Of a DNA stretch of 8,928 nt, positions 1-5,947 are shown in pieces (the first letter of the stretch is position 1; each line of letters starts with the position of its first letter). The translations under genes were made by a program, and so were the position numbers. Under the pieces are notes generated by a model. That model worked only from the letters and a program-made list of their open reading frames with translations. It was not told the DNA's origin and did not search any database. This DNA comes from Hyphomicrobiales bacterium (lineage in GTDB: Bacteria; Pseudomonadota; Alphaproteobacteria; Parvibaculales; Parvibaculaceae): the NCBI GenBank assembly GCA_015655095.1, contig JAATFR010000308.1, positions 1 through 8,928 of the forward strand, in the 5' to 3' direction.

Positions 1-514
1 ACAGCACGCGCAGTTCAACTGTTTCCTGTGGAGTCTTGAGCGCGCGCGCCATGACAATGAGCACCTGCATAGCCGTGCGCGCGCCCGCCTCCCGCAAGGG
101 GGTCCAGCTTTCAGGATTGGTGCTGGAGCGGCGCAGAGCCGCCGCCAGAATTCCCTCGGCATTACGAAAGAAGGCCACAAGCATCCGGATCATCGTCTCG
201 GCGACCTCACGCGGCGCGGTGCCTTCGTTGAGAATGGCGAGAAGCGACTTCATCTGTCCTTCGGCGGGCTTTAGCAAATCATGGACAATGGCGAGGAACA
301 GCGCCTCCTTGTTCTGGAAACGCCCATATACCGTGCCGACGGCGCATCCCGCCTCACGGGCGATGTCCGCGACGGTGACATCTTCATATTCACGGATCGA
401 AAACAGATGCTTGCCCGCCTTGAGCAGGGCATCCATGCGCGCACGGCTGCGCTCCTGCTTGGGCTCGATCAGGTGGGGTGGTCTGGAAGAGGTCTTATCT
501 TTATTATCGGTCAT
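1..514 (-). CDS. TetR/AcrR-family transcriptional regulator, 3' end cut by window edge
   Basis: This is a one-component DNA-binding repressor of the TetR family; its effector and targets are unknown. The visible 171 residues begin MTDNKDK. A basic stretch (about residues 18-27, KQERSRARMD) leads into the N-terminal three-helix bundle, and the helix-turn-helix lies at about residues 44-70, with VTVADIAREAGCAVGTVYGRF and then NKEALF, the family signature. The rest is the helical ligand-binding and dimerisation domain. Reading continues without a stop to base 1, so roughly the last 20-40 residues are missing. I chose the ATG at 514; an in-frame ATG at 541 would add nine residues but lies inside the palindrome at 525-548, and neither start has a strong Shine-Dalgarno sequence. 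Because that palindrome lies between promoter and start, autorepression is likely. The gene it controls is not obvious: the flanking lipoprotein genes run in the same direction rather than divergently. Confidence 0.9.
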   Translation of the reverse strand, partial: MTDNKDKTSSRPPHLIEPKQERSRARMDALLKAGKHLFSIREYEDVTVADIAREAGCAVGTVYGRFQNKEALFLAIVHDLLKPAEGQMKSLLAILNEGTAPREVAETMIRMLVAFFRNAEGILAAALRRSSTNPESWTPLREAGARTAMQVLIVMARALKTPQETVELRVL

Positions 515-524
515 GATGAGGGTT

Positions 525-548
525 CTCGAATACGAATTCATATTCGAG
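525..548. promoter_or_regulatory. 24-bp palindromic operator, probable TetR binding site
   Basis: The sequence forms a 24-bp inverted repeat centred on GAATTC, with half-sites CTCGAATACGAA and TTCATATTCGAG. Only one symmetric pair fails to match (C at 533 with A at 540), so 11 of 12 pairs are complementary. It begins 11 bp upstream of the chosen regulator ATG and overlaps the last two bases of the putative -10 box. Length, symmetry and position are what is expected of an autoregulatory TetR operator. Binding is inferred, not shown. Confidence 0.65.
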
Positions 549-575
549 GATAAGGGCCTCATTCACCAGCCTCAA
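547..575 (-). promoter_or_regulatory. Putative sigma-70-type promoter of the TetR gene
   Basis: On the minus strand, TTGAGG (570-575) and TATCCT (547-552) are separated by 17 bases. The -10 box abuts and slightly overlaps the palindrome at 525-548, so a bound repressor would cover the transcription start. The match to consensus is moderate. Confidence 0.4.
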
Positions 576-601
576 GCCCCATGAAACAATATTTGCGGAA
601 C

Positions 602-886
602 CTAATACCAGTAGGGCCGGCCCCATCGGTCATAATAAGGAAAAGGCGGCGTGGCTGCCTGAATAGCTGAAGCCTGCTCCTCTGTCGCCCGGATTTGCCG
701 AAGCTTCAGGACGCAATTGCCAAGCTCGGTGGTTCCCACCTGAAAGCCGAGGCGCTGGCACTCTTGCATGTCGGCCTGCCGCTGGGCCGTCTCCATGGCC
801 ATGTGCTCCTCCGGCGACACGCAGGCGGCAAGCAGCAGGAGAGGCAGCAATATCCATCCCTTACTCATGATCTGAAATCTTTCCAT
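602..886 (-). CDS. Small lipoprotein, paralogue of the upstream gene
   Basis: This encodes a predicted lipid-anchored envelope protein of 94 residues with unknown function. It has a short N-terminal region, a Leu-rich hydrophobic core and a lipobox LAAC with the acylated Cys at residue 22. No Asp follows at +2, which in Gram-negatives suggests sorting to the outer membrane. The mature part carries C-x2-LGF-x2-G-x4-GNC-x-LKL-x-QIRA, matching the adjacent upstream protein with identical 15-residue Cys spacing, so a disulphide is possible. The C-terminus is aromatic (PYYDRWGRPYWY). I chose the ATG at 886, which follows GGAAGG by 7 bases and lies 4 bases after the stop of the upstream gene, indicating co-transcription. 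An ATG at 868 (MSKGW) with a weaker GGAAAG is an alternative and also leaves a complete signal peptide. The longer in-frame extension to 955 overlaps the upstream gene and is unlikely. Confidence 0.8.
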   Translation of the reverse strand: MERFQIMSKGWILLPLLLLAACVSPEEHMAMETAQRQADMQECQRLGFQVGTTELGNCVLKLRQIRATEEQASAIQAATPPFPYYDRWGRPYWY

Positions 887-890
887 CACT

Positions 891-1148
891 CTACCTTCCA
901 AAGCCGAAACCGACGCCCACGCCGACACGCGGCGAGGGATCGTAACTGACTTCATCCTCCGCCCTGATCTGTTTCAGTTTCAGCCGGCAATTGCCATAGG
1001 CCTCGTTTCCCGGCTTAAAGCCGAGATCAATGCAGTCCTGATTGTCTTTCGCATCAAGTTGCGCCTGTATCGCCGCATCACTGACGCAGGCGCCCAGAGA
1101 CATCATCATCCCCAGAAACAAAACCGTCACCAGCCAGTGCCGCATCAT
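891..1148 (-). CDS. Small lipoprotein, first gene of a paralogous pair
   Basis: This encodes a predicted lipoprotein of 85 residues and unknown role. A signal peptide (MMRHWLVTVLFLG and following) ends in lipobox LGAC with Cys at residue 21, followed by VSD. The core motif C-x2-LGF-x2-G-x4-GNC-x-LKL-x-QIRA is shared with the downstream gene, including QIRAEDE against QIRATEE. The C-terminus differs: here it is an alternating Gly/Val/Phe tail (VGVGVGFGFGR). Two consecutive ATGs, at 1148 and 1145, follow AGGGAG at 4 and 7 bases; either could be used and the difference is one Met. It is the first gene of a two-gene unit with its own putative promoter at 1173-1200. Small two-Cys lipoproteins of this kind are frequent in Alphaproteobacteria, in my recollection, but I know of no assigned function. 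Confidence 0.8.
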   Translation of the reverse strand: MMRHWLVTVLFLGMMMSLGACVSDAAIQAQLDAKDNQDCIDLGFKPGNEAYGNCRLKLKQIRAEDEVSYDPSPRVGVGVGFGFGR

Positions 1149-1172
1149 CGTTCTCCCTGAAAGATGCGAGAC

Positions 1173-1200
1173 ATATTATCCCCGATCGCGGCGAAACAAG
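1173..1200 (-). promoter_or_regulatory. Putative promoter of the lipoprotein pair
   Basis: On the minus strand a good -10 box TAATAT (1173-1178) is preceded by CTTGTT (1195-1200) at a 16-base spacing. It lies 25 bases before the first lipoprotein ATG. The -35 match is partial. It would separate the pair from the acyl-CoA dehydrogenase gene, which ends at 1237 on the same strand. Confidence 0.4.
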
Positions 1201-1236
1201 GGCGCTAAATGAGATTTGCTCTCAATAAGATATGGA

Positions 1237-2406
1237 TTAATAGGATTTTGCGAGACCCAGCACCTTCTCGGCAATGAAGGAAAGTATGAGTTCACGCGAA
1301 ACGGGCGCAATGCGGGCAATCATGACCTCGCGCAGATAGCGCTCGACATGATATTCCTTCGCATAACCCATACCACCATGTGTCATCACCGCCTGCTCAC
1401 AGGCCCGGAAGCCCGCCTCAGCGGCCAGAAATTTCGCCGCATTGGCCTCCGCCCCGCAGGGCAGGCCCGCATCGTAAAGCGCGGCGGCTTTCCAGACCAT
1501 GAGGTCGGCGGCCTCAAGCTCGGCCCAGTTGCGCGCCAGCGGATGCTGGATTGCCTGGTTCTGGCCGATGGGACGGCCGAAAACCTCGCGCTCGCGGGCA
1601 TAGTCGGTCGCCTTTTCGAGCGCGACGCGGCCAACGCCGATGGCCTCAGATGCGATCAGCACCCGCTCGGGATTGAGGCCATGGAGCAGATAGTGAAAGC
1701 CCTTGCCCTCCTCGCCGATCAGGTCCTCTTTCGGCACGCGCAGGCCATCAAAGAAAACCGCATTTGAATCGACCGCCTTGCGGCCCATTTTCTCGATTTC
1801 CCGCACCTCGGTCGAACCGCCACGATCAAGATCCGTATAAAACAGCGAGAGGCCCTCCGCCGGCTTCGCGCATTTGTCGGTGGGCGTGGTACGGGCCAGC
1901 AGCAAAATTTTATGCGCCGTCTGCGCCGTCGAGGTCCACATTTTGCGGCCATGGACAACATAGCCTTTGCCGTCCCACTCCGCCTTTGTCGAGATCGCCG
2001 TCGTGTTGAGCCCGGCGTCAGGCTCAGTGACGCCGAAACAGCAGCGCTCCCGGCCCGCGATCAGTGGCGGCAGATTGCGGCTCTTTTGTTCATCCGAGCC
2101 GAACACGACGAGCGGCATGGGCCCGAACAGATTCATATGGATTGCCGACGCCCCCGAAAGGCATGCGCCCGAGCGCGCGATCGTCTGGGCGACAATTGCG
2201 GCTTCCGTGACGCCAAGCCCGGAGCCGCCATAGGCTTCCGGCATCGCCACGCCGAGAAACCCGCTTTGCGCTATGTCCGAGACAAAATCCTCGGGGAAAA
2301 CGCCATCACGGTCCCGCGCCAGCCAGTAGGCATCGTCATAACGCGTACAGATGCGGGCGACCGCATCGCGAATCGCCTGCTGGTCTTCATTGAAACGGAA
2401 ATCCAT
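1237..2406 (-). CDS. Acyl-CoA dehydrogenase, isovaleryl-CoA-dehydrogenase-like active site
   Basis: This is an FAD-dependent enzyme that makes an alpha,beta-double bond in an acyl-CoA ester and passes electrons to ETF. At 389 residues it is full length. It has the N-terminal helical domain, the beta-domain signature GVTEPDAG (about 125-132) followed by the flavin-contacting region RKMWTST (about 154-160), and the C-terminal helical domain with REREVFGRPI and THGGMGY (about 342-348). The canonical catalytic Glu (IYEGTS in MCAD) is Pro368 here (IAPVS). Glu247 in GLNPERV aligns with the catalytic Glu of isovaleryl- and long-chain dehydrogenases, so the base has moved to that position. I chose ATG 2406 because GGGAG precedes it by 5 bases; a GTG at 2412 would add two residues. 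It is divergent from the MaoC-CitE operon, which suggests a shared pathway for a branched or substituted acyl-CoA. The exact substrate is not readable. Confidence 0.92.
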   Translation of the reverse strand: MDFRFNEDQQAIRDAVARICTRYDDAYWLARDRDGVFPEDFVSDIAQSGFLGVAMPEAYGGSGLGVTEAAIVAQTIARSGACLSGASAIHMNLFGPMPLVVFGSDEQKSRNLPPLIAGRERCCFGVTEPDAGLNTTAISTKAEWDGKGYVVHGRKMWTSTAQTAHKILLLARTTPTDKCAKPAEGLSLFYTDLDRGGSTEVREIEKMGRKAVDSNAVFFDGLRVPKEDLIGEEGKGFHYLLHGLNPERVLIASEAIGVGRVALEKATDYAREREVFGRPIGQNQAIQHPLARNWAELEAADLMVWKAAALYDAGLPCGAEANAAKFLAAEAGFRACEQAVMTHGGMGYAKEYHVERYLREVMIARIAPVSRELILSFIAEKVLGLAKSY

Positions 2407-2433
2407 GGACACTCCCGGGCTTTCTGCCTGTTC

Positions 2434-2462
2434 TTGGTTTGCGTTTCCATCGGGGCTATAAG
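2434..2462 (+). promoter_or_regulatory. Putative sigma-70-type promoter of the maoC-citE-TPR operon
   Basis: TTGGTT (2434-2439) and TATAAG (2457-2462) are separated by exactly 17 bases. They lie in the 120-bp divergent gap between the acyl-CoA dehydrogenase and the hydratase gene. The -10 box matches consensus at five of six positions. The leader before the first ATG would be about 58 bases. No clear palindromic operator is visible in the gap. Confidence 0.45.
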
Positions 2463-2526
2463 CTAATCCCTCGGATCGAAGCTGTCATGGTCTTCGGCGC
2501 TCATCTGGATAACCACTGGAAACTCC

Positions 2527-2985
2527 ATGCCCGGTCTCTATTTCGAGGAATTCGAGGAAAACCAGATTTTCCGCCATGCGATCACCCGCACAGTGACGGA
2601 AACCGACAATATCCTGTTCTCGACCATGACCATGAACCCGGCGCCCCTGCATATCGACCGACATTATGCCGAAACCCGGACGGAGTTCGGCCAGCCACTG
2701 GTCAACAGCCTGTTCACGCTGGGCCTGATGATCGGCATTTCGGTGCATGAAACGACCATGGGCACCACCATCGCCAATCTGGGCATGACCGACGTGATTT
2801 TTCCAAAGCCGGTTTTCCAGGGCGATACGCTGCGCGTTGAAACCCGCGTGATCTCAAAACGCCGCTCGAAGTCACGGCCGCAAGCCGGCATCGTGACCTT
2901 CGAGCACAAGGCCTTCAACCAGCGCGATGTGGAGGTTGCGTCCTGTATCCGGCAGGCCTTCATGCATGCGAAAAGCGAGGAATAA
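2527..2985 (+). CDS. MaoC-family (single hotdog) enoyl-CoA hydratase
   Basis: This is a predicted hydratase of a 2-enoyl-CoA thioester. At 152 residues it is one hotdog domain. The hydratase loop is TMNPAPLHID (residues 35-44), with His42 as the likely catalytic residue; the second hotdog region reads FPKPVFQGDTLRVET (92-106). Aligned without gaps to the R-hydratase motif GDxNPLHxD, the catalytic Asp falls on Asn37, a variant I associate with the itaconyl- and mesaconyl-CoA hydratase branch. The ATG at 2527 follows a modest GGAAA. The lyase gene starts 5 bases after the stop, so the two are co-transcribed. Context suggests hydration of a branched C5-C6 enoyl-CoA (itaconyl-, mesaconyl- or 3-methylglutaconyl-CoA type) to the hydroxyacyl-CoA cleaved by the next enzyme. 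The family call is firm; the substrate is inference. A 9-bp tandem repeat at 2542-2559 encodes FEEFEE. Confidence 0.88.
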   Translation: MPGLYFEEFEENQIFRHAITRTVTETDNILFSTMTMNPAPLHIDRHYAETRTEFGQPLVNSLFTLGLMIGISVHETTMGTTIANLGMTDVIFPKPVFQGDTLRVETRVISKRRSKSRPQAGIVTFEHKAFNQRDVEVASCIRQAFMHAKSEE

Positions 2986-2990
2986 ATCAC

Positions 2991-3881
2991 ATGCGCTCCC
3001 TCCTCTTCGTGCCCGGCGACAGTGAAAAGAAACTGCTGAAAGCTGCCAGCAGCGGGGCAGACGCGCTGATCCTTGATCTTGAGGATTCGGTCGCCCTTTC
3101 CGCCAAGGACAAGGCCCGCGGCGCGACACGCGACTATCTCGATGGCGCGCGCACCGGCGACCCTAAAATCATTGTGCGGATCAATGCGCTCGACACGCCG
3201 TTCTGGCGCGATGATATTGCCACCGTGGCGGGGGGCCGCCCTCATGCGCTGATGATCCCCAAAACCCTTTCAGGCGATTGCATGGCGAAGGTGGCGGCGG
3301 AACTCGACCGGCTTGAGGCGGAACAGGGGCTCACGCCCGGCGCGATCAGGCTTTGCTGCGTGGCGACGGAGACGGCGACCTCGCTGTTTCATATGCAGAG
3401 CTATGCGGGCGTAAGCGCGCGGCTGATCGCCCTCACATGGGGAGCGGAGGATCTTGCCGCCAATCTGGGGGTACGCGACAACAAGGATGATGATGGCGCC
3501 TATACCGGTCCCTTCCAGCTTGCCCGTACGCTGACGCTGCTTGCGGCCGTCCATGCGGATGTGAGCCCCATCGATACTATTTCCAAGGAATTCCGCAACG
3601 AGGCGGCTCTTGTCCGTGAAACAAGGGCCGCCGCGCGCGACGGCTTCACCGGCAAGATGGCGATCCACCCCGCACAGGTCGGCCTCATCAACGAGGTATT
3701 CACGCCGAATGCGGACGATCTTGCCCATGCCCGCGCCGTGCTTGCGGCCTTCGCCGATGCGGGCGACGTGGGGGTGGTGGCCCTCGATGGCGTGATGCTC
3801 GACCGCCCGCACCTGCGACAGGCGCAAAAGCTGCTCGACCGGGCAGCCCCGTGGCCGAAGAAGAGCGAAAACAGCAAGTGA
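2991..3881 (+). CDS. CitE-like HpcH/HpaI-family beta-hydroxyacyl-CoA lyase
   Basis: This is a Mg-dependent aldolase-type lyase that cleaves a beta-hydroxyacyl-CoA into an acyl-CoA and a keto acid. Its 296 residues fit a stand-alone CitE-like TIM barrel. Visible motifs in order are RSLLFVPGD (2-10), LILDLEDSV (26-34), the substrate-binding Arg63 in VRIN, MIPKT (88-92), ATET with Glu127, WGAEDLA with Asp154 (Glu127 and Asp154 are the expected Mg ligands), and GKMAIHPAQV (221-230). The C-terminal ALDGVMLDRPH (264-274) resembles the lid segment that supplies an Asp to the neighbouring subunit in malyl- and citramalyl-CoA lyases. It is unlikely to be a true citrate lyase subunit, because no citD or citF homologue is nearby. 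With the MaoC hydratase and the divergent dehydrogenase, citramalyl-CoA or 3-hydroxy-3-methylglutaryl-CoA are the leading substrates, by inference. The ATG follows GAGGA by 9 bases. Confidence 0.9.
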   Translation: MRSLLFVPGDSEKKLLKAASSGADALILDLEDSVALSAKDKARGATRDYLDGARTGDPKIIVRINALDTPFWRDDIATVAGGRPHALMIPKTLSGDCMAKVAAELDRLEAEQGLTPGAIRLCCVATETATSLFHMQSYAGVSARLIALTWGAEDLAANLGVRDNKDDDGAYTGPFQLARTLTLLAAVHADVSPIDTISKEFRNEAALVRETRAAARDGFTGKMAIHPAQVGLINEVFTPNADDLAHARAVLAAFADAGDVGVVALDGVMLDRPHLRQAQKLLDRAAPWPKKSENSK

Positions 3882-5311
3882 GCATCGTGACAGCAAAACA
3901 GGATATTCCCGCTCGCCTGCGCGCCATGCTGGCCGCCTACAAGGCGCGTCAGCTCGATGAGGCGGAAAAGCTGGGCGCCGCCATTCTGGCCGAGGCGCCA
4001 GGCGAGCCGGATACCTTGGCGTTGCTTGCCCAGATATATGTCGATACCGGCCGCAAGGCAGACGCCGAAAAATTGCTTCTTACTGCCCGCGATCACCGTC
4101 CGGACACCCATCTGACCTGGACCAATCTTGGCCGCTTCTATCAGATGGGCGGCCGCTGGGGCGATGCGGAAGCGCTTTATGAACAGGCCGTCATCACCCT
4201 GCCGGATATACCTCTTCTGCACATGACGCTTGGCCAGCTCCAGCAGCGCGCGGGCAAATTCGCCGCAGCGGAAGCCTCATTCCGCCGGGTCATCGAGCTG
4301 CGCCCCGGCCATGGCGAAGCCTACAGCTATCTCGGCATGGTGCTGCTGCGGCAGGAAAAGATCGGGGATGCCATCACCGCCCTTCAGGAAGCGACAAGGC
4401 TCGATCCTGAAAAAGCGGCGGGCTTCGGCAATCTGGGCAACGCCTATCAGAAGCTGGGCGACCTTGACGCCGCGGCCGCAGCCTATGACAAGGCCGTCGC
4501 GCTCAACCCCAAAGATCCGCTGGCCTATGTCAGCCTCGGCCTCGTGCAGTTGAAGCGGGGCCATGCGCGCGAGGCGGCAGAAATTTTCGAGCGCACGCTG
4601 GCGCAGATGGGGCCTGAACGCCGCGCCGCCGCCTGGCTACCCTTCGCCCGCGCGCAGGAAATGGAGCTTGTACCTGGTGGCTATCGCTCGGAGCTGGGCC
4701 GTCTGATCCGGCGCGTGACGCTCAATGCGCCCGAAGGATATGCCTCAAAAGCCGATCTCAATGCCGCACTCGCCGCCGCCCTGACCGCCCATCCCACGCT
4801 CCAGTGGGAACCCCTTGGCAAATCCACCCGCAAGGGCGGCCAGACCGGGCTGCTGCTCGACAGCCCGGCCGAACCCTTCATCAGCTTCGAGAAAATGCTC
4901 CGCAAGGGAATAGACGCTTTCTTCGACGGCATCCGCCGCGAGGCGAAGCATCCGTTCTTCGGGCAGGTTCCCGACAAATATCTGATCGACTTGTGGGGCA
5001 CCGTGCTTGAGGAGGATGGGCATCAGGATTCCCACATCCATGTCGGCGGCTGGATGAGCGGCGTCTATTACGTCGCCCTGCCGGGCAGCATGGGTCATGG
5101 TGAGGAAGAGCAGGACGGCTGGATCGAATTCGGCGCGCCGCCCGCGGACTTCAAGACCAACTTCACGCCCCTCACCCTGAGCTATGAGCCACGCGCGGGC
5201 GATGCCTTCTTCTTCCCCTCCTATGTTTTCCACCGGACAAAGCCGTTCAGGGGATCGCAGCCGCGGATCAGCCTCGCCTTCGACATAAAGCCTGCAAGCT
5301 GGCGGAAATAA
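3878..5311 (+). CDS. TPR protein with C-terminal 2OG-Fe(II) oxygenase domain
   Basis: This is a fusion of about 477 residues. About six tetratricopeptide repeats (roughly residues 10-245, units such as LGNAYQKLGDLDAAAAAYDKA) form a protein-binding scaffold. A linker leads to a C-terminal double-stranded beta-helix domain resembling the putative 2OG-Fe(II) oxygenase family PF13759. Its signature is HIHVGGWMSGVYYV with His386 and His388, then FFPSYVFH with His452 and SQPRISLAF with Arg463, which would bind metal and the 2-oxoglutarate carboxylate. The likely role is hydroxylation of a protein or small molecule; the substrate is unknown. I chose the GTG at 3878, which overlaps the citE stop as GTGA and indicates translational coupling. 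A GTG at 3851, giving 486 residues and a 31-base overlap, is the main alternative. Neither has a strong Shine-Dalgarno sequence. No signal peptide or membrane segment is seen, so it is probably cytoplasmic. Confidence 0.85.
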   Translation: MSIVTAKQDIPARLRAMLAAYKARQLDEAEKLGAAILAEAPGEPDTLALLAQIYVDTGRKADAEKLLLTARDHRPDTHLTWTNLGRFYQMGGRWGDAEALYEQAVITLPDIPLLHMTLGQLQQRAGKFAAAEASFRRVIELRPGHGEAYSYLGMVLLRQEKIGDAITALQEATRLDPEKAAGFGNLGNAYQKLGDLDAAAAAYDKAVALNPKDPLAYVSLGLVQLKRGHAREAAEIFERTLAQMGPERRAAAWLPFARAQEMELVPGGYRSELGRLIRRVTLNAPEGYASKADLNAALAAALTAHPTLQWEPLGKSTRKGGQTGLLLDSPAEPFISFEKMLRKGIDAFFDGIRREAKHPFFGQVPDKYLIDLWGTVLEEDGHQDSHIHVGGWMSGVYYVALPGSMGHGEEEQDGWIEFGAPPADFKTNFTPLTLSYEPRAGDAFFFPSYVFHRTKPFRGSQPRISLAFDIKPASWRK

Positions 5312-5317
5312 TCCGCC
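5301..5317. terminator. Hairpin between convergent genes, possible bidirectional terminator
   Basis: A perfect 6-bp GC-rich stem, GGCGGA (5301-5306) and TCCGCC (5312-5317), encloses a 5-base loop AATAA containing the stop codon of the TPR-oxygenase gene. It ends exactly where the stop of the convergent flavin-reductase-like gene begins. There is no U-tract on either strand, so intrinsic termination is uncertain; it could instead protect 3' ends or act with Rho. Confidence 0.4.
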
Positions 5318-5920
5318 TCAGCCGGGCCTGCGCATGGTGAACAGCTCATCGATCACCGCAAAATCATGATAGCCAAGCCGCGACAGCGGCCTCAGCGCGG
5401 CGGTATCGACCACGCCATCCGTAATGAACTGGTCGTCGATGGAAATGCCGACAACCTCGCCCACCACAACGCCATAGATGGGATGAGGCTCGCCTGAGCG
5501 GGTTTTGAGCTTCAGCGTCTGGAGCCAGACGCATTCCAGATGAACCGGCGAGGCCTTCACCTGCGGGGCCCTGACCATGACGGATGGCGCCATTTCAAGC
5601 CCCGACAGCACGAATTCATTCACCTCTGGTCCCACGCTCGCCGAGCTTTTGTTCATCTGCTCACGCAAATCCCATGTCGCCAGATTGCAGACGAACTCGC
5701 CGGTTTCCTCCGCGTTGCGCTGGCTGTCCTTTCGGCCGGCGCTCGCGAACATGACAATGTGGGGATCGGTCGCGATCGCATTGAAGAAGCTGTAGGGCGC
5801 GAGGTTCGGCACGCCCTCCCGCGACAGGGTCGAGATCCAGCCGATCGGGCGTGGCGCCACCAACGCCTTGAAGGGATCATGCTTCAGGCCGTGCGCATTG
5901 GTGCCCGCATCATAGAACAT
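5318..5920 (-). CDS. Flavin reductase-like FMN-binding split-barrel protein
   Basis: This 200-residue protein belongs to the flavin reductase-like domain family (PF01613, DIM6/NTAB type), which binds FMN in a split beta-barrel dimer. The N-terminal core shows VAPRPIGWIST (21-31), then GVPNLAPYSFFNAIATDPH (36-54), the characteristic flavin-contacting region. Later segments such as SPVHLECVW and IYGVVVGEVVG are the barrel strands near the dimer interface. Members either reduce free flavin with NAD(P)H for a partner monooxygenase or act as FMN-bound oxidoreductases; which applies here cannot be read. The ATG follows a perfect AGGAG by 6 bases, so the start is secure. It lies 27 bases after the nitroreductase gene on the same strand and is probably its operon partner. 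No partner monooxygenase is in the window. Confidence 0.88.
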   Translation of the reverse strand: MFYDAGTNAHGLKHDPFKALVAPRPIGWISTLSREGVPNLAPYSFFNAIATDPHIVMFASAGRKDSQRNAEETGEFVCNLATWDLREQMNKSSASVGPEVNEFVLSGLEMAPSVMVRAPQVKASPVHLECVWLQTLKLKTRSGEPHPIYGVVVGEVVGISIDDQFITDGVVDTAALRPLSRLGYHDFAVIDELFTMRRPG

Positions 5921-5947
5921 GCCAAACTCCTGACGGGTAATGAGACA

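Noticed and set aside
36..584. Plus-strand open frame opposite the TetR gene
   Set aside because: The minus strand encodes an unmistakable TetR helix-turn-helix; the plus-strand product is Arg/Ser-rich noise.
1210..1224. Small hairpin TGAGA-TTTGC-TCTCA after the acyl-CoA dehydrogenase stop, as a terminator
   Set aside because: The stem is only five base pairs, AT-rich and without a U-tract, so it is weaker than chance structures expected in such a gap.
1216..1767. Plus-strand open frame opposite the acyl-CoA dehydrogenase
   Set aside because: It is a shadow of the dehydrogenase C-terminal domain with no family signature.
2542..2559. Tandem TTCGAGGAA repeat near the hydratase start as a regulatory site related to the TetR operator
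   Set aside because: It lies inside the coding region, encodes FEEFEE in frame, is a direct rather than inverted repeat, and shares only a short TTCGAG word with the palindrome at 525-548.
2991..3881. Citrate lyase beta subunit (citE proper)
   Set aside because: No citC, citD, citF, citX or citG neighbour is present, and the partners are an acyl-CoA hydratase and dehydrogenase, so a stand-alone beta-hydroxyacyl-CoA lyase fits better.
3500..4222. Long minus-strand open frame opposite citE and the TPR gene
   Set aside because: It is antisense to two genes with clear family motifs, has low-complexity Arg/Ser/Ala stretches, and is explained by high GC content.
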